NCBI GenBank assembly: GCA_002373855.1
Contig: DFKO01000022.1
Span: forward strand, 1 to 64,000
Source: Lachnospiraceae bacterium UBA3643
Lineage (GTDB): Bacteria; Bacillota; Clostridia; Lachnospirales; Lachnospiraceae
Length of the DNA: 64,000 nt
Direction of reading: 5' to 3'
The notes below the pieces were generated by a model. That model searched no databases and was not told the origin of the DNA. It saw nothing but the letters and a program-made list of their open reading frames with translations. A program made the translations under genes and the position numbers. Below are positions 45,748 to 55,098 of this stretch, piece by piece; the stretch's first letter is position 1, and each line of letters opens with the position of its first letter.

Positions 45748-46248
45748 ATGAAAAATATTTTTTTTGTCGGCTTTATGGGAGCCGGAAAGAGTACGGTTGC
45801 GAGAAATCTCCAGAAGAGACTCAAGATGAATCTGGTCGAGATGGATGAACGCATAGAAAAAGAGCAGGGAATGACAATACCCGAAATATTTGAAAAGTAC
45901 GGCGAGAGCAGATTCCGTGATCTTGAGAGCGAGCTTATCCTGACCATAGGTAAGGAGGGCAACACGATAGTTTCCTGCGGAGGAGGCGTAGTCGTTCGTC
46001 CCGAGAATATTGAATATATGAAGAAAAACGGAATGGTCATATTTTTGTCCGCAAAGCCTGAGACTGTGTTTTACAGGGTTAAGGACAGCACAAACCGTCC
46101 GATTCTTAACGGTAATATGAATGTGGAATATATCGGCGAGCTCATGGAAAAGAGACGGGCTCTTTACGAGGCTGCGGCAGATGTGAAGATCTCCACCGAC
46201 GGCAAAAGTATAGATGAGATAACAGATGAGGTCATTATTGCAATCTGA
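45748..46248 (+). CDS. aroK: Shikimate kinase
   Basis: 166 aa, the usual size. The Walker A loop is GFMGAGKST (residues 7-15), and MDERIEKEQG carries the shikimate-contact Asp; SCGGGVVVRPEN is the GGG substrate loop, and RPIL the lid region. It phosphorylates shikimate to shikimate-3-phosphate. It lies 49 bases after aroE, the preceding pathway enzyme, and is closed by a strong terminator, marking the end of this operon. Confidence 0.94.
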   Translation: MKNIFFVGFMGAGKSTVARNLQKRLKMNLVEMDERIEKEQGMTIPEIFEKYGESRFRDLESELILTIGKEGNTIVSCGGGVVVRPENIEYMKKNGMVIFLSAKPETVFYRVKDSTNRPILNGNMNVEYIGELMEKRRALYEAAADVKISTDGKSIDEITDEVIIAI

Positions 46249-46277
46249 TCAAAATTTCTTTCGATTTTTTCCCGGAT

Positions 46278-46303
46278 AAGGACGGTTAATATCCGTCCTT
46301 TTT
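46278..46303 (+). terminator. Rho-independent terminator after aroK
   Basis: AAGGACGG (46278-46285) and CCGTCCTT (46293-46300) with a 7-base loop, followed by Ts to 46303. Confidence 0.9.
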
Positions 46304-46472
46304 AGTACCATAAAAGTGTAGTTGTTAGAGAGTAATTAACTCTGACATCTGCACTTATTTTTTTGTGGAAAAAACAGAAAGCATGTAATATTACATAAAA
46401 TAATCATCTTGCACAAATTGTAATTAAATTTTCGGTCATTTCGACAAAATATACAATAAAACAATTTTCTCT

Positions 46473-46501
46473 TTGACAGTTTTTTGTGTGAAAGTTATAC
46501 T
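46473..46501 (+). promoter_or_regulatory. Strong sigma-A promoter of the mannan-use operon
   Basis: TTGACA (46473-46478), a 17-base spacer and TATACT (46496-46501), near consensus. It is the only clear promoter before a run of closely spaced genes to the window end. The 340-base gap otherwise holds the aroK terminator, AT-rich DNA and the inverted repeat listed next. Confidence 0.85.
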
Positions 46502-46516
46502 TAAAATGTAAGTTAC

Positions 46517-46539
46517 CGATTAAGTAAAAACGATAATCG
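46517..46539. promoter_or_regulatory. Operator candidate downstream of the mannan-operon promoter
   Basis: CGATTA (46517-46522) and TAATCG (46534-46539) are inverted with an 11-base spacer, about 10 bases after the predicted transcription start. This is a fitting place for a sugar-responsive repressor; no regulator gene is in the window. Confidence 0.4.
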
Positions 46540-46589
46540 ATCTAAAACATGCATAAAAAACCATAAATCAAAGTGAAAGGATACCGAAA

Positions 46590-47609
46590 ATGGCTAAATT
46601 TATCAATGTTGACTCACTTCCCAATATTCCCTGGCAGGAAAAGCCCGAAGGATTAAAAGGCGCTCCCGTATGGAGATATACCGAAAACCCGATCATAGAC
46701 CGTAATCCGGTAGAAGGCGTAGCGAGAATATTTAACTCGGCGGTAATGCCTTATGAGGGTAAATTTATCGGTGTATTCAGGGGAGAGCAGACAAACGGTA
46801 TCCCATATATATATCTTGGCAGATCTGAGGATGCGATCCACTGGGAGTTTGATAAGGAGAAGATCCCCTTTACGGATGAGGCAGGCAAGCCTTTTATGCC
46901 GGTATATGCATACGATCCGAGACTCGTAAAGGTTGAGGATACATATTACATCATATGGTGCGGCGATTTCTACGGTGCGGCTATCGGTCTTGCCAAGACC
47001 AAGGATTTCAAGACATTTACCCGCATCGAGAACCCGTTTATTCCTTTTAACAGAAATGCGGTATTGTTCCCGAGAAAGATAAACGGCAATTTCGTAATGC
47101 TTTCAAGACCTTCCGATTCGGGACATACACCCTTTGGAGATATCTTCCTTTCAGAGTCTCCCGATATGACATACTGGGGCAAACACCGCCATGTGATGAG
47201 CAAGGGCTCTGAGTGGTGGGAGTCAGTCAAGATAGGCGGCGGTGCAGCTCCCATCGAGACAGATGAAGGATGGCTCCTTTTCTATCACGGAGTGTCAGGC
47301 ACCTGCAATGGATTTGTATATTCAATAGGAGGCGCGATCCTCGATATCGACAACCCTTCAATAGTTAAATACCGTTGCCAGAACTTCCTCTTAACTCCGG
47401 AGCAGTGGTTTGAGGAGAGAGGATTCGTACCTAATGTATGCTTCCCCTGCGCGACTCTTCAGGACAATGACACAGGCAGGATCGCCATCTACTACGGAGC
47501 TGCAGACAGCTATGTAGGTCTGGCATTTACAAAGCTTGACGAGGTGGTTGATTACATCAAGAAAAACAGTGTGGTCACGACTACCGATACGGAGATCGGC
47601 ATCCGTTAA
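46590..47609 (+). CDS. GH130 phosphorylase, probable beta-1,4-mannooligosaccharide phosphorylase
   Basis: 339 aa, a five-bladed beta-propeller enzyme of GH130, most like subfamily 2 (mannooligosaccharide phosphorylase). The catalytic Asp is D109 in YAYDPRLVK; other family motifs are RIFNSAVM, VFRGEQ, GGGAAPI and FYHGVS. It would release mannose 1-phosphate from beta-1,4-mannooligosaccharides using phosphate, saving ATP. It is first in the operon, 88 bases after the -10, and is followed by a second GH130. The subfamily is assigned by length and motifs from memory; the exact acceptor (mannose or N-acetylglucosamine) needs testing. Confidence 0.85.
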   Translation: MAKFINVDSLPNIPWQEKPEGLKGAPVWRYTENPIIDRNPVEGVARIFNSAVMPYEGKFIGVFRGEQTNGIPYIYLGRSEDAIHWEFDKEKIPFTDEAGKPFMPVYAYDPRLVKVEDTYYIIWCGDFYGAAIGLAKTKDFKTFTRIENPFIPFNRNAVLFPRKINGNFVMLSRPSDSGHTPFGDIFLSESPDMTYWGKHRHVMSKGSEWWESVKIGGGAAPIETDEGWLLFYHGVSGTCNGFVYSIGGAILDIDNPSIVKYRCQNFLLTPEQWFEERGFVPNVCFPCATLQDNDTGRIAIYYGAADSYVGLAFTKLDEVVDYIKKNSVVTTTDTEIGIR

Positions 47610-47675
47610 TGATCGGCCGGGTATATGTAAAGACCCGGGTTATATAAAACATATCAGAAATGCAGGATGAACATA

Positions 47676-48854
47676 ATGGCAAAATTACACCCGAAATATA
47701 TTGAATTATCAAAAAAATACGAAGACCTGATAACCAGAAAAAACGAGGTCGACGAGACATTTTATAACGGTATTTACGACAGATATAAATATCCGGTCCT
47801 CACAAGAGACCATATACCCCTCACATGGAAATATGATGTGAATCCGGCGACCAATCCCTATTTCATGGAGAGGCTCGGTGTCAACTGTGTATTTAACGCA
47901 GGTGCCATAGAGCTTAATGGCAAATATTATATAGTAGCCAGGGTTGAGGGCAACGACCGTAAATCATTTTTTGCGGTGGCAGAGTCTGACAGCCCGGTGG
48001 ACGGTTTCAGGTTTACGGACTATCCCATACTGCTTGATGATACATGCCCCGAGGAGACCAATGTGTATGATATGCGTCTCACAAAGCACGAGGACGGATA
48101 TATATACGGAGTATTCTGCTCGGAGAGCAAGGATACGACGGTTAACGACCTCTCGGCAGCCGTGGCTGCAGCAGGTATAGTCAGGACAAAGGATTTAAAG
48201 ACCTGGGAGAGACTCCCTAACTTAAAGACTTTAAATTCTCCCCAGCAGAGAAATGTAGTCCTCCATCCCGAGTTTGTAAACGGCAAATATGCTTTTTACA
48301 CAAGGCCCATGGATGATTTCATAGATACCGGTTCGGGCGGAGGCATCGGATTTGGCCTTTGTGACGATATTATGAATCCCGTAATCGATGAGGAGATCAT
48401 CACTTCAAAGAGAAAATACCACACCATCACTGAGAGCAAAAACGGTGCCGGTGCGGTCCCTATAAAGACAGACAAAGGCTGGATACATATCGCACACGGT
48501 GTGCGCAATACAGCGGCAGGCCTTAGGTATGTTATCTATGCCTTTGTCACCTCCCTAAATGACCCGTCAAAGGTAATAGCCGAGCCCGGAGGCTTCCTCA
48601 TAGCTCCCCTTAAGGGCGAGAGAGTGGGAGATGTATCGAATGTGGTATTTACAAACGGCGCGATTGCTAAAGAAAACGGCGAGGTCTACATCTACTATGC
48701 TTCATCGGATACGAGGCTCCATGTGGCAAAGACGTCTGTGGACAGGCTCCTTGATTATGCATTCAATACGCCTGAGGACCCCTTAAGGAGTGTAGAGTGT
48801 GTGGCACAACGCACAGAATTGATCAGAAAAAATCTGACATATTTACAACAGTAG
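47676..48854 (+). CDS. GH130 phosphorylase, probable 4-O-beta-mannosyl-glucose phosphorylase
   Basis: 392 aa, longer than its neighbour, matching GH130 subfamily 1 with the N-terminal extension [15 protein letters not shown]132 in NVYDMRLTK is the probable general acid. It should convert mannosyl-glucose plus phosphate to mannose 1-phosphate and glucose; in known pathways mannosyl-glucose comes from mannobiose by an epimerase, not seen here. The frame extends to an ATG at 47667 that overlaps the AGGA site; the ATG at 47676, 8 bases after it, is preferred. Together the two phosphorylases complete intracellular mannooligosaccharide breakdown. Confidence 0.87.
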   Translation: MAKLHPKYIELSKKYEDLITRKNEVDETFYNGIYDRYKYPVLTRDHIPLTWKYDVNPATNPYFMERLGVNCVFNAGAIELNGKYYIVARVEGNDRKSFFAVAESDSPVDGFRFTDYPILLDDTCPEETNVYDMRLTKHEDGYIYGVFCSESKDTTVNDLSAAVAAAGIVRTKDLKTWERLPNLKTLNSPQQRNVVLHPEFVNGKYAFYTRPMDDFIDTGSGGGIGFGLCDDIMNPVIDEEIITSKRKYHTITESKNGAGAVPIKTDKGWIHIAHGVRNTAAGLRYVIYAFVTSLNDPSKVIAEPGGFLIAPLKGERVGDVSNVVFTNGAIAKENGEVYIYYASSDTRLHVAKTSVDRLLDYAFNTPEDPLRSVECVAQRTELIRKNLTYLQQ

Positions 48855-48895
48855 TTTTATTGTAATAACAGGCCGGCATAAGTTAAAATTAAAGA

Positions 48896-50389
48896 ATGAG
48901 TAAACGATTAATTAAAATCACATTAACAGCAATTTTGACAGTGCTTCTGTGCTCCTGCGGAAAAGATAAGGCGGACAAAATCGTGAATACATACAACTGG
49001 GAAGAAGCAGATGTCTATGAGGCAGAAGACGGAGTATTATTCGGAAACTGCAAGGTCGCAAATACCGCATCCGGATTTGGCGGAACAGGTTATGTGGAAG
49101 GCTTTACCGATGACGGAGACAGTGTGACCGTAACCATAGAGATTTCAGAGGACGGATTCTACGATCTCGATTTTGTATCGGCATCAAGCGGTGGAGATTA
49201 TAAGGAAAACAATGTGACGGTAGACGGAGAGAGCGTAGGCGTTACAAGCGTCCAGAGCAGTACGTTTACAGATTCCATACTTGAGCGTATCTACTTAACA
49301 GCCGGCACCCATGAGATAAACATTAGTAAATACTGGGGCTGGATCATGCTTGATGAGATAAAAGTAAAACATTCCGATGATATAGATCCTTCTATATATG
49401 AAGTAAACAGGACGCTCTGCAATCCGAATGCTACTGAGGAGGCTCAGAGATTATACAGCTACATGTGCGATATGTACGGCAACCATATAATCTCAGGTCA
49501 GGTTTCGGATGGTATGTACGGACTGGAAAATACCTCTATATACAACGAGACCGGCGAGTATCCCGCGATCCTCGGACTCGACATGATGGAGTACTCTCCG
49601 TCAAGAGTAGCCCACGGAAGTGTGGGCAATTCCGTTGAATCTGCCATAGGATACTGGAACCAGGGCGGCATCGTTGCGTACTGCTGGCACTGGAATGCGC
49701 CGGAAAAATATCTGTCCGGTGTATGGTACAGCGGATTCTACACAGAGCATACAAATATAGATCTGGCCAAGATACTTAACGGCCAGGATGATGAGGGATA
49801 TGAACTCCTCATGCAGGATATAGATGCCATCGCGACCCAGCTTAAAATCCTTCAGGATGCGGGAGTCCCCATTCTCTGGAGACCGCTTCATGAAGCCAGC
49901 GGCGGATGGTTCTGGTGGGGTGCATCGGGACCTGATGCATACAAGCAGCTCTACATACTGCTCTACGACAAGCTGACCAATGAATACGGATTAAACAATC
50001 TCATATGGGTTTGGAACGGCCAGTCGGCTGACTGGTATCCCGGTGATGAGTATGTGGATATCATCGGATGGGATATATACCCGGGTGAGCATGTATATAC
50101 AGCCCAGACCAATACATTCTTAGAGGCTGCATCGATATCGGAGGACCACAAGATGATAGTCCTTTCGGAGAACGGATGTCTCTTTGATCCGGATCTGGCA
50201 TTCAGGGACGGAGCGACATGGGGCTACTTCTGTACATGGTGCGGTGAGTTTGTTCTTAAGTCAGATGGCTTCAATACATACGGTGAAAAGTATACGGAGA
50301 AGGATATGCTCATGAAGGTATACAGAGATGAGAGGGTTATAACCCGCGACGATCTCCCCGACCTTACGACATATCCGATAAACAAGTAA
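48896..50389 (+). CDS. GH26 beta-mannanase lipoprotein with N-terminal carbohydrate-binding domain
   Basis: 497 aa. A lipobox ending at C21 (LLCSC) marks a surface lipoprotein. Residues of about 35-165 form a CBM35-like beta domain (VYEAEDGVLFGNC, GYVEGFTDDGD, GTHEINISKYWG). The rest is a GH26 barrel with acid/base E333 in RPLHEASGGWFWWG and nucleophile E425 in VLSENG. It cuts beta-1,4-mannan at the cell surface to oligosaccharides for import. The ribosome site is weak: only an AAAGA next to the ATG. It is preceded by the two GH130 genes, giving the locus its likely substrate. Confidence 0.92.
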   Translation: MSKRLIKITLTAILTVLLCSCGKDKADKIVNTYNWEEADVYEAEDGVLFGNCKVANTASGFGGTGYVEGFTDDGDSVTVTIEISEDGFYDLDFVSASSGGDYKENNVTVDGESVGVTSVQSSTFTDSILERIYLTAGTHEINISKYWGWIMLDEIKVKHSDDIDPSIYEVNRTLCNPNATEEAQRLYSYMCDMYGNHIISGQVSDGMYGLENTSIYNETGEYPAILGLDMMEYSPSRVAHGSVGNSVESAIGYWNQGGIVAYCWHWNAPEKYLSGVWYSGFYTEHTNIDLAKILNGQDDEGYELLMQDIDAIATQLKILQDAGVPILWRPLHEASGGWFWWGASGPDAYKQLYILLYDKLTNEYGLNNLIWVWNGQSADWYPGDEYVDIIGWDIYPGEHVYTAQTNTFLEAASISEDHKMIVLSENGCLFDPDLAFRDGATWGYFCTWCGEFVLKSDGFNTYGEKYTEKDMLMKVYRDERVITRDDLPDLTTYPINK

Positions 50390-50404
50390 ACAGGTGGTGA
50401 TGAG

Positions 50405-51055
50405 TTGAGTGATTTCTTTGCCACTGACGGACCTTTCTTTACATTCATCATGAAAGCGGGACAGGTCATCATATTAAACGTCATATGCATACTGATGTGC
50501 ATACCGGTCATAACCATCATACCTGCGCTGTCGGCATTTTATTACAGCATGATAAAATCCGTCCGCCGGGAGAGGGGATATGTCCATAAAGAATATTTCA
50601 GATCCTTTAAACACGGGTTGAAAAAAGGACTGATACTTTCACTTATATACGTTGGATTGGCGGCAGCAGTCATAGTCAATCTCTATATAGTAGACTGGAC
50701 AAATGTGACATATATCGCCATATACCTGCTGGTGCTGATCGTCCTGACCATGAGCTTTGTATATATCATACCGGTGCTCAGCCGGTTTAACATGAAGCTA
50801 AAGGATATGATAAAGCTGTCGCTGAATATGAGCATAAAGCACTTCCCAACAACACTGCTCCTGGTGGCGGGACTGCTTATAACAGCATTTTTGCAGATCA
50901 GGGTACTGCCGATGACTGCGATACTGTTTATCCCGGGAGCCTGGTGCTACATATCGACATACCCGATAGAAAAGGTATTAAAAAAATACATGGAAGAGAT
51001 AATAAAAGCCGAGGGAAATCCCGGCGGCGATGAAGATACATGGTATTTAGAATAA
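50405..51055 (+). CDS. DUF624 (YesL-like) membrane protein
   Basis: 216 aa with about five transmembrane helices. The N-terminal pattern FFTFIMKAGQVIILNVICIL and the PVITIIPALSAFYYSMIK segment match the YesL/DUF624 family, regularly found beside carbohydrate ABC importers in Bacillota. Its function is unknown; an accessory role in transport is inferred from context. The start is TTG with AGGTGG 7 bases upstream; the nearby ATG at 50400 meets a stop after two codons. It lies 15 bases after the mannanase gene. Confidence 0.85.
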   Translation: MSDFFATDGPFFTFIMKAGQVIILNVICILMCIPVITIIPALSAFYYSMIKSVRRERGYVHKEYFRSFKHGLKKGLILSLIYVGLAAAVIVNLYIVDWTNVTYIAIYLLVLIVLTMSFVYIIPVLSRFNMKLKDMIKLSLNMSIKHFPTTLLLVAGLLITAFLQIRVLPMTAILFIPGAWCYISTYPIEKVLKKYMEEIIKAEGNPGGDEDTWYLE

Positions 51056-51071
51056 AGGCGCGAGAAAATCA

Positions 51072-54000
51072 ATGAAGAAAAATCAGATCAAAAAAACTCT
51101 TAAGAAAACAGTCTCCGTTGTGATGGCGGCAGCAGTACTGGCTACAGCCCCGTCAGTATCCGTAAAGGCGGAGACAGATCTTACGGTAAGTGATTATGAG
51201 AATCTTGTCAGTACGTATTCCGTGGACGATTCGATTCCTTCATATCAAAATTATGTATCAAAATTTCCCGAGAGCTACAGTCAGGATGAGGTGATTATCA
51301 CATCATCCGATTTGTCGCGTTATGAAAACGACGGAGTGGCGTCAGACCCCGAAATATACACTAATTATAAGGGTGTGACAGGTGACAGTATTCTCTCTGA
51401 TGAAGAGACACTGATGGAATATGACTTTACCGTTGCCACATCAGGATTTTATTATTTCGAGCTAGAGTACTATCCCATCGAAGGCAAGACAAGTGAGATA
51501 GAGAGAGCATTCTTTATAGACGGCGAGCTGCCCTATGAGGAGCTGGCTACAGTAGAGTTTAAGCGTATATGGGTAACCGATGTTACGGATACCTATGTTG
51601 ATTCAAACGGTGTCACCGTGAAAGTCTGGGATATGGACAATCAGGGCTTTGAGATAAAGCCTGAGACTGTTGAAGCTCCCGAGTGGGTGACTACATATTT
51701 TTACGATTCAAACGGATATATCACCGATCCCCTTGCTGTCTATCTCGAGGCAGGAAAGCATACGATCACGATGATGTCCCAGAAAGAGCCTATGCTCGTC
51801 CATGAACTTCGTTTTGTTGCGGCAGATACAGTAGCTGACTACGCTACAGTAAAGGCCGGTCAGGATTCTATGGGCGCAGCTGCGACTACCGGTCAGTCAA
51901 TTCGTATCGAGGGTGAAAATGCGGTAAAGATGTCTTCACAGATGCTTTATCCGAGACAGGATCAGTCATCGCCTGCAGTATATCCCTCAAGTCCCAAATA
52001 TCTCCTTAACAATACAATAGGCGGTACTTCATGGCAGGATGCGGGCCAGTGGATCGAGTGGGAGTTTGACGTAGAGGAGACAGGCTACTACAACATCTCC
52101 ACATTCTGCAAGCAGAATTTTGTCAGAGGTATCGATGTATGCCGTAAGATTTACATTGACGGAGAGGTTCCCTTCTCTGAGATGAATGCTTACGGTTTTG
52201 GCTATGTCCAGAACTGGCGAGAGGAAATCTTTTCAGATGAAAACGGCAATGCTTATGAATTTTACCTGGAAAAAGGTCATCATACGATCCGTATGGAAGT
52301 GGTCCTCGGTGATATGGCCGGCATCATCGCCGATGTCCAGGAGACAGTACAGCAACTCAATGAGATATACAGATCTGTAATTTATGTAACGGGTGTATCG
52401 CCTGATATCTACAGAGATTATCAGATAGACTCGACTCTGCCGGGACTCAATGCCCAGCTGTGTGATGCCAAGATGGGTATCGATACGGCTATCATGAGAC
52501 TCCAGGTAACGGCGGGCAACAACTCGGACAAGCTCACAGTACTCAAGACCATGAGCGACCAGCTGGAGGAACTCATCGAGGACGGCGACAGATTCCCTGA
52601 GGTTATCTCTTCATATAAAGTAAATGTACGTGCGTGCGGCAACTGGATCACACAGGTGCTTCCCCAGCCCCTTGCCATCGACCGCATCATGATCTACTCA
52701 TCTGATTCCCATCAGAAGATCGCATCAGATAACTGGTTTTCCAGACTTGTCTATGAGATCAAGAGACTGTTTTATTCATTCATCATTGATTACAACCAGA
52801 TCGGTAATATCGCAAAAGAGGGCGAGGCTACAACCATCATCACTCTCTGGGTTGGTACAGGTCGTGACCAGGCCAATGTGGTAAAGGCTTTAATAGACGA
52901 AAACTTTACGACGGCGACAAACATAAGCGTAAATGTCCAGCTCGTCGATATGAATACGCTGCTGCGGGCGACGCTTGCGGGAGAAGGCCCCGACGTGGCT
53001 ATCCAGGTAGCCAATACATCGGGTATCGCAGGAGCCGTACTTAATACAGGTAATGATACGCCGGTTAACTATGGCCTTAGAAGTGCCGTACTTGACTTGA
53101 CACAGTTTAGCGATTATGAGGATGTAGTCACGAGATTTTCCGACAGTGCGATAGTGCCTTTCTCATTTAACGGTGCCACATACGCACTCCCCGATACACA
53201 GACATTCCTCATGATGTTCTATCGTAAGGATATCCTCGCAGAGATCGGCCTCGATGTACCGACCACATGGGATGAGGTAAAGGTAGCCATGACAGTCCTG
53301 GCCAAGAACCAGATGGAGTTTGGTATGCTCCCTTCCGAGCAGGTATTTGCGATGCTCCTGTTCCAGAATGGCGGTGTCTACTATACAGAAAACGGTGACG
53401 CATCGGCACTTGATTCCGATATTGCAGTATCGACATTCAAGCAGTACTGCGAGTTTTACACCGATTACAAGCTTGACAAGGCTACATCAGTTGAGGAGCG
53501 CTTCCGTACAGGTGAGTGTCCGATCATCATAGCTGACTATACCGTATACAACAACCTGCAGGTATCTGCACCCGATATTGCGGGACTCTGGGATTTCACG
53601 GTTGTACCCGGTGTAGAGAATCCTGACGGAACCATTAATCATACAACAGGTTCGACAGGTCTGGCCGATATCATCATGGCCAATACCGAGCACCCGGATG
53701 AGTGCTGGGAGTTCCTCAAGTGGTGGACAAGCGCCGAGACCCAGACCCTGTATGCGAGAGAGATGGAGAGCTTAATGGGAGCATCGGCGAGAGTAGCTAC
53801 GGCAAACCTTGAAGCCCTTGCAAATCTCTCATGGCCCATCAAGGATTACAAGGAGCTGATAGAGCAGTTCTCCCAGGTCCAGGGCATACCCCAGGTACCC
53901 GGAGGATATTACACATGGCGTAATGTCAACAACGCATTCTACACCGTGACGACAGATGCGGCGTCCAGCGGCAGGACATATACGGCAACTCCGAGAGAAG

Positions 54001-54086
54001 AGCTGATGGACAAGGTCCTCTACATAAACGACGAGATTGATTACAAGCGACTGGAATTTGGTCTCCCGCTTGCATCAGATAACTAA
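51072..54086 (+). CDS. Extracellular solute-binding protein fused to carbohydrate-binding-like domains (1004 aa)
   Basis: A plain signal peptide (cleavage near residue 33, no lipobox Cys) is followed by two beta domains (about 50-260 and 275-415; the second CBM35-like with SIRIEGENAV, QWIEWEFDV, YEFYLEKGHHTIRM), a helical linker, a region near 510-585, and a family-1 solute-binding domain from about 590 (TTIITLWVGTGRDQ, LAGEGPDVAIQ, FYRKDILAEIG, WEFLKWWTS). Typical binding proteins have about 430 residues and a lipid anchor, so this is over twice normal size. It should deliver sugars to the permease pair encoded directly downstream. How it stays on the cell is unclear. Confidence 0.88.
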   Translation: MKKNQIKKTLKKTVSVVMAAAVLATAPSVSVKAETDLTVSDYENLVSTYSVDDSIPSYQNYVSKFPESYSQDEVIITSSDLSRYENDGVASDPEIYTNYKGVTGDSILSDEETLMEYDFTVATSGFYYFELEYYPIEGKTSEIERAFFIDGELPYEELATVEFKRIWVTDVTDTYVDSNGVTVKVWDMDNQGFEIKPETVEAPEWVTTYFYDSNGYITDPLAVYLEAGKHTITMMSQKEPMLVHELRFVAADTVADYATVKAGQDSMGAAATTGQSIRIEGENAVKMSSQMLYPRQDQSSPAVYPSSPKYLLNNTIGGTSWQDAGQWIEWEFDVEETGYYNISTFCKQNFVRGIDVCRKIYIDGEVPFSEMNAYGFGYVQNWREEIFSDENGNAYEFYLEKGHHTIRMEVVLGDMAGIIADVQETVQQLNEIYRSVIYVTGVSPDIYRDYQIDSTLPGLNAQLCDAKMGIDTAIMRLQVTAGNNSDKLTVLKTMSDQLEELIEDGDRFPEVISSYKVNVRACGNWITQVLPQPLAIDRIMIYSSDSHQKIASDNWFSRLVYEIKRLFYSFIIDYNQIGNIAKEGEATTIITLWVGTGRDQANVVKALIDENFTTATNISVNVQLVDMNTLLRATLAGEGPDVAIQVANTSGIAGAVLNTGNDTPVNYGLRSAVLDLTQFSDYEDVVTRFSDSAIVPFSFNGATYALPDTQTFLMMFYRKDILAEIGLDVPTTWDEVKVAMTVLAKNQMEFGMLPSEQVFAMLLFQNGGVYYTENGDASALDSDIAVSTFKQYCEFYTDYKLDKATSVEERFRTGECPIIIADYTVYNNLQVSAPDIAGLWDFTVVPGVENPDGTINHTTGSTGLADIIMANTEHPDECWEFLKWWTSAETQTLYAREMESLMGASARVATANLEALANLSWPIKDYKELIEQFSQVQGIPQVPGGYYTWRNVNNAFYTVTTDAASSGRTYTATPREELMDKVLYINDEIDYKRLEFGLPLASDN

Positions 54087-54103
54087 GGGAAAGGAGTGGA
54101 CCG

Positions 54104-55096
54104 GTGGCTAAGGAAAACACAGTAAAAGAAAAAAGCATAAACACTCCTTCAGTGCAGTACAGCGCAGATACGATAGTTGATGCAGCTGACCTTGCGGCAA
54201 AGCAGAGAAAGCTCAGCTATCAAATAAAGAGAAATAAGGAATCGTACTTAATGATGTTTCCTTATTTTCTGCTGTTTTTCTTCTTTACAATACTGCCTGT
54301 GGCAATGTCGATGTTTTTAAGCTTTACAAACTTCAACATGCTGGAGTGGCCGACATTTGTAGGCTGGAGAAACTACATCAAACTTTTCCTCGAGGATGAC
54401 ATATTCATTGTGGCACTCAAAAACACCCTTATATTTGCGGTGATCACGGGGCCTATCTCATACATGCTCTGTCTCCTCTTTGCATGGATTATCAATGAAT
54501 TTAAGGGAGTGCTCAGAGCCTTCCTCACACTTATATTTTATGCACCGTCTATATGCGGTAATGCATATCTTGTGTGGAACCTGATCCTCTCAGGTGACCG
54601 CTACGGATACTTAAACGGTATCCTGTTAAAACTCGGTATCATCAACGAGGCCAAGCTCTGGATGCAGACAGAGAAATATGTCCTCCCTGTGCTTATCATA
54701 GTACAGCTGTGGCTCTCCCTCGGTACAGGTTTCCTCTCATTCATAGCCGGTCTTCAGACAGTTGATAAGAGCCTCTATGAAGCAGCAGCCCTTGACGGAG
54801 TAAAGAACAGATGGCAGGAGCTCTGGTATGTGACACTCCCGGCCATGAAACCCCAGCTCATGTTTGGTGCCGTAATGCAGATCACACAGTCATTTGCGGT
54901 AGCGGATATATCGATCAACCTGGCAGGTAACCCTTCGGTTAACTATGCCGGAGCCACTATAGTAACCCACCTTCTCGATTACGGTTCCACAAGATTTGAG
55001 ATGGGTTATGCATCAGCCATCGCGACGGTACTCTTCCTCTTAATGGTAGGTACCAACAAGCTGGTCCAGAAGATCCTCGGAAGGGTAGGTGAGTAA
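54104..55096 (+). CDS. Carbohydrate ABC transporter permease, MalF-like
   Basis: 330 aa with six core transmembrane helices after a cytoplasmic N-terminus of about 45 residues. The EAA loop reads YEAAALDGVKNRWQELWYVT, the contact site for the ATPase. The start is GTG with AAAGGAG upstream. It pairs with the following gene (2-base gap) and the solute-binding protein before it. No ATPase gene is present, so a shared MsmK-type ATPase elsewhere is likely. Confidence 0.93.
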   Translation: MAKENTVKEKSINTPSVQYSADTIVDAADLAAKQRKLSYQIKRNKESYLMMFPYFLLFFFFTILPVAMSMFLSFTNFNMLEWPTFVGWRNYIKLFLEDDIFIVALKNTLIFAVITGPISYMLCLLFAWIINEFKGVLRAFLTLIFYAPSICGNAYLVWNLILSGDRYGYLNGILLKLGIINEAKLWMQTEKYVLPVLIIVQLWLSLGTGFLSFIAGLQTVDKSLYEAAALDGVKNRWQELWYVTLPAMKPQLMFGAVMQITQSFAVADISINLAGNPSVNYAGATIVTHLLDYGSTRFEMGYASAIATVLFLLMVGTNKLVQKILGRVGE

Positions 55097-55098
55097 TT

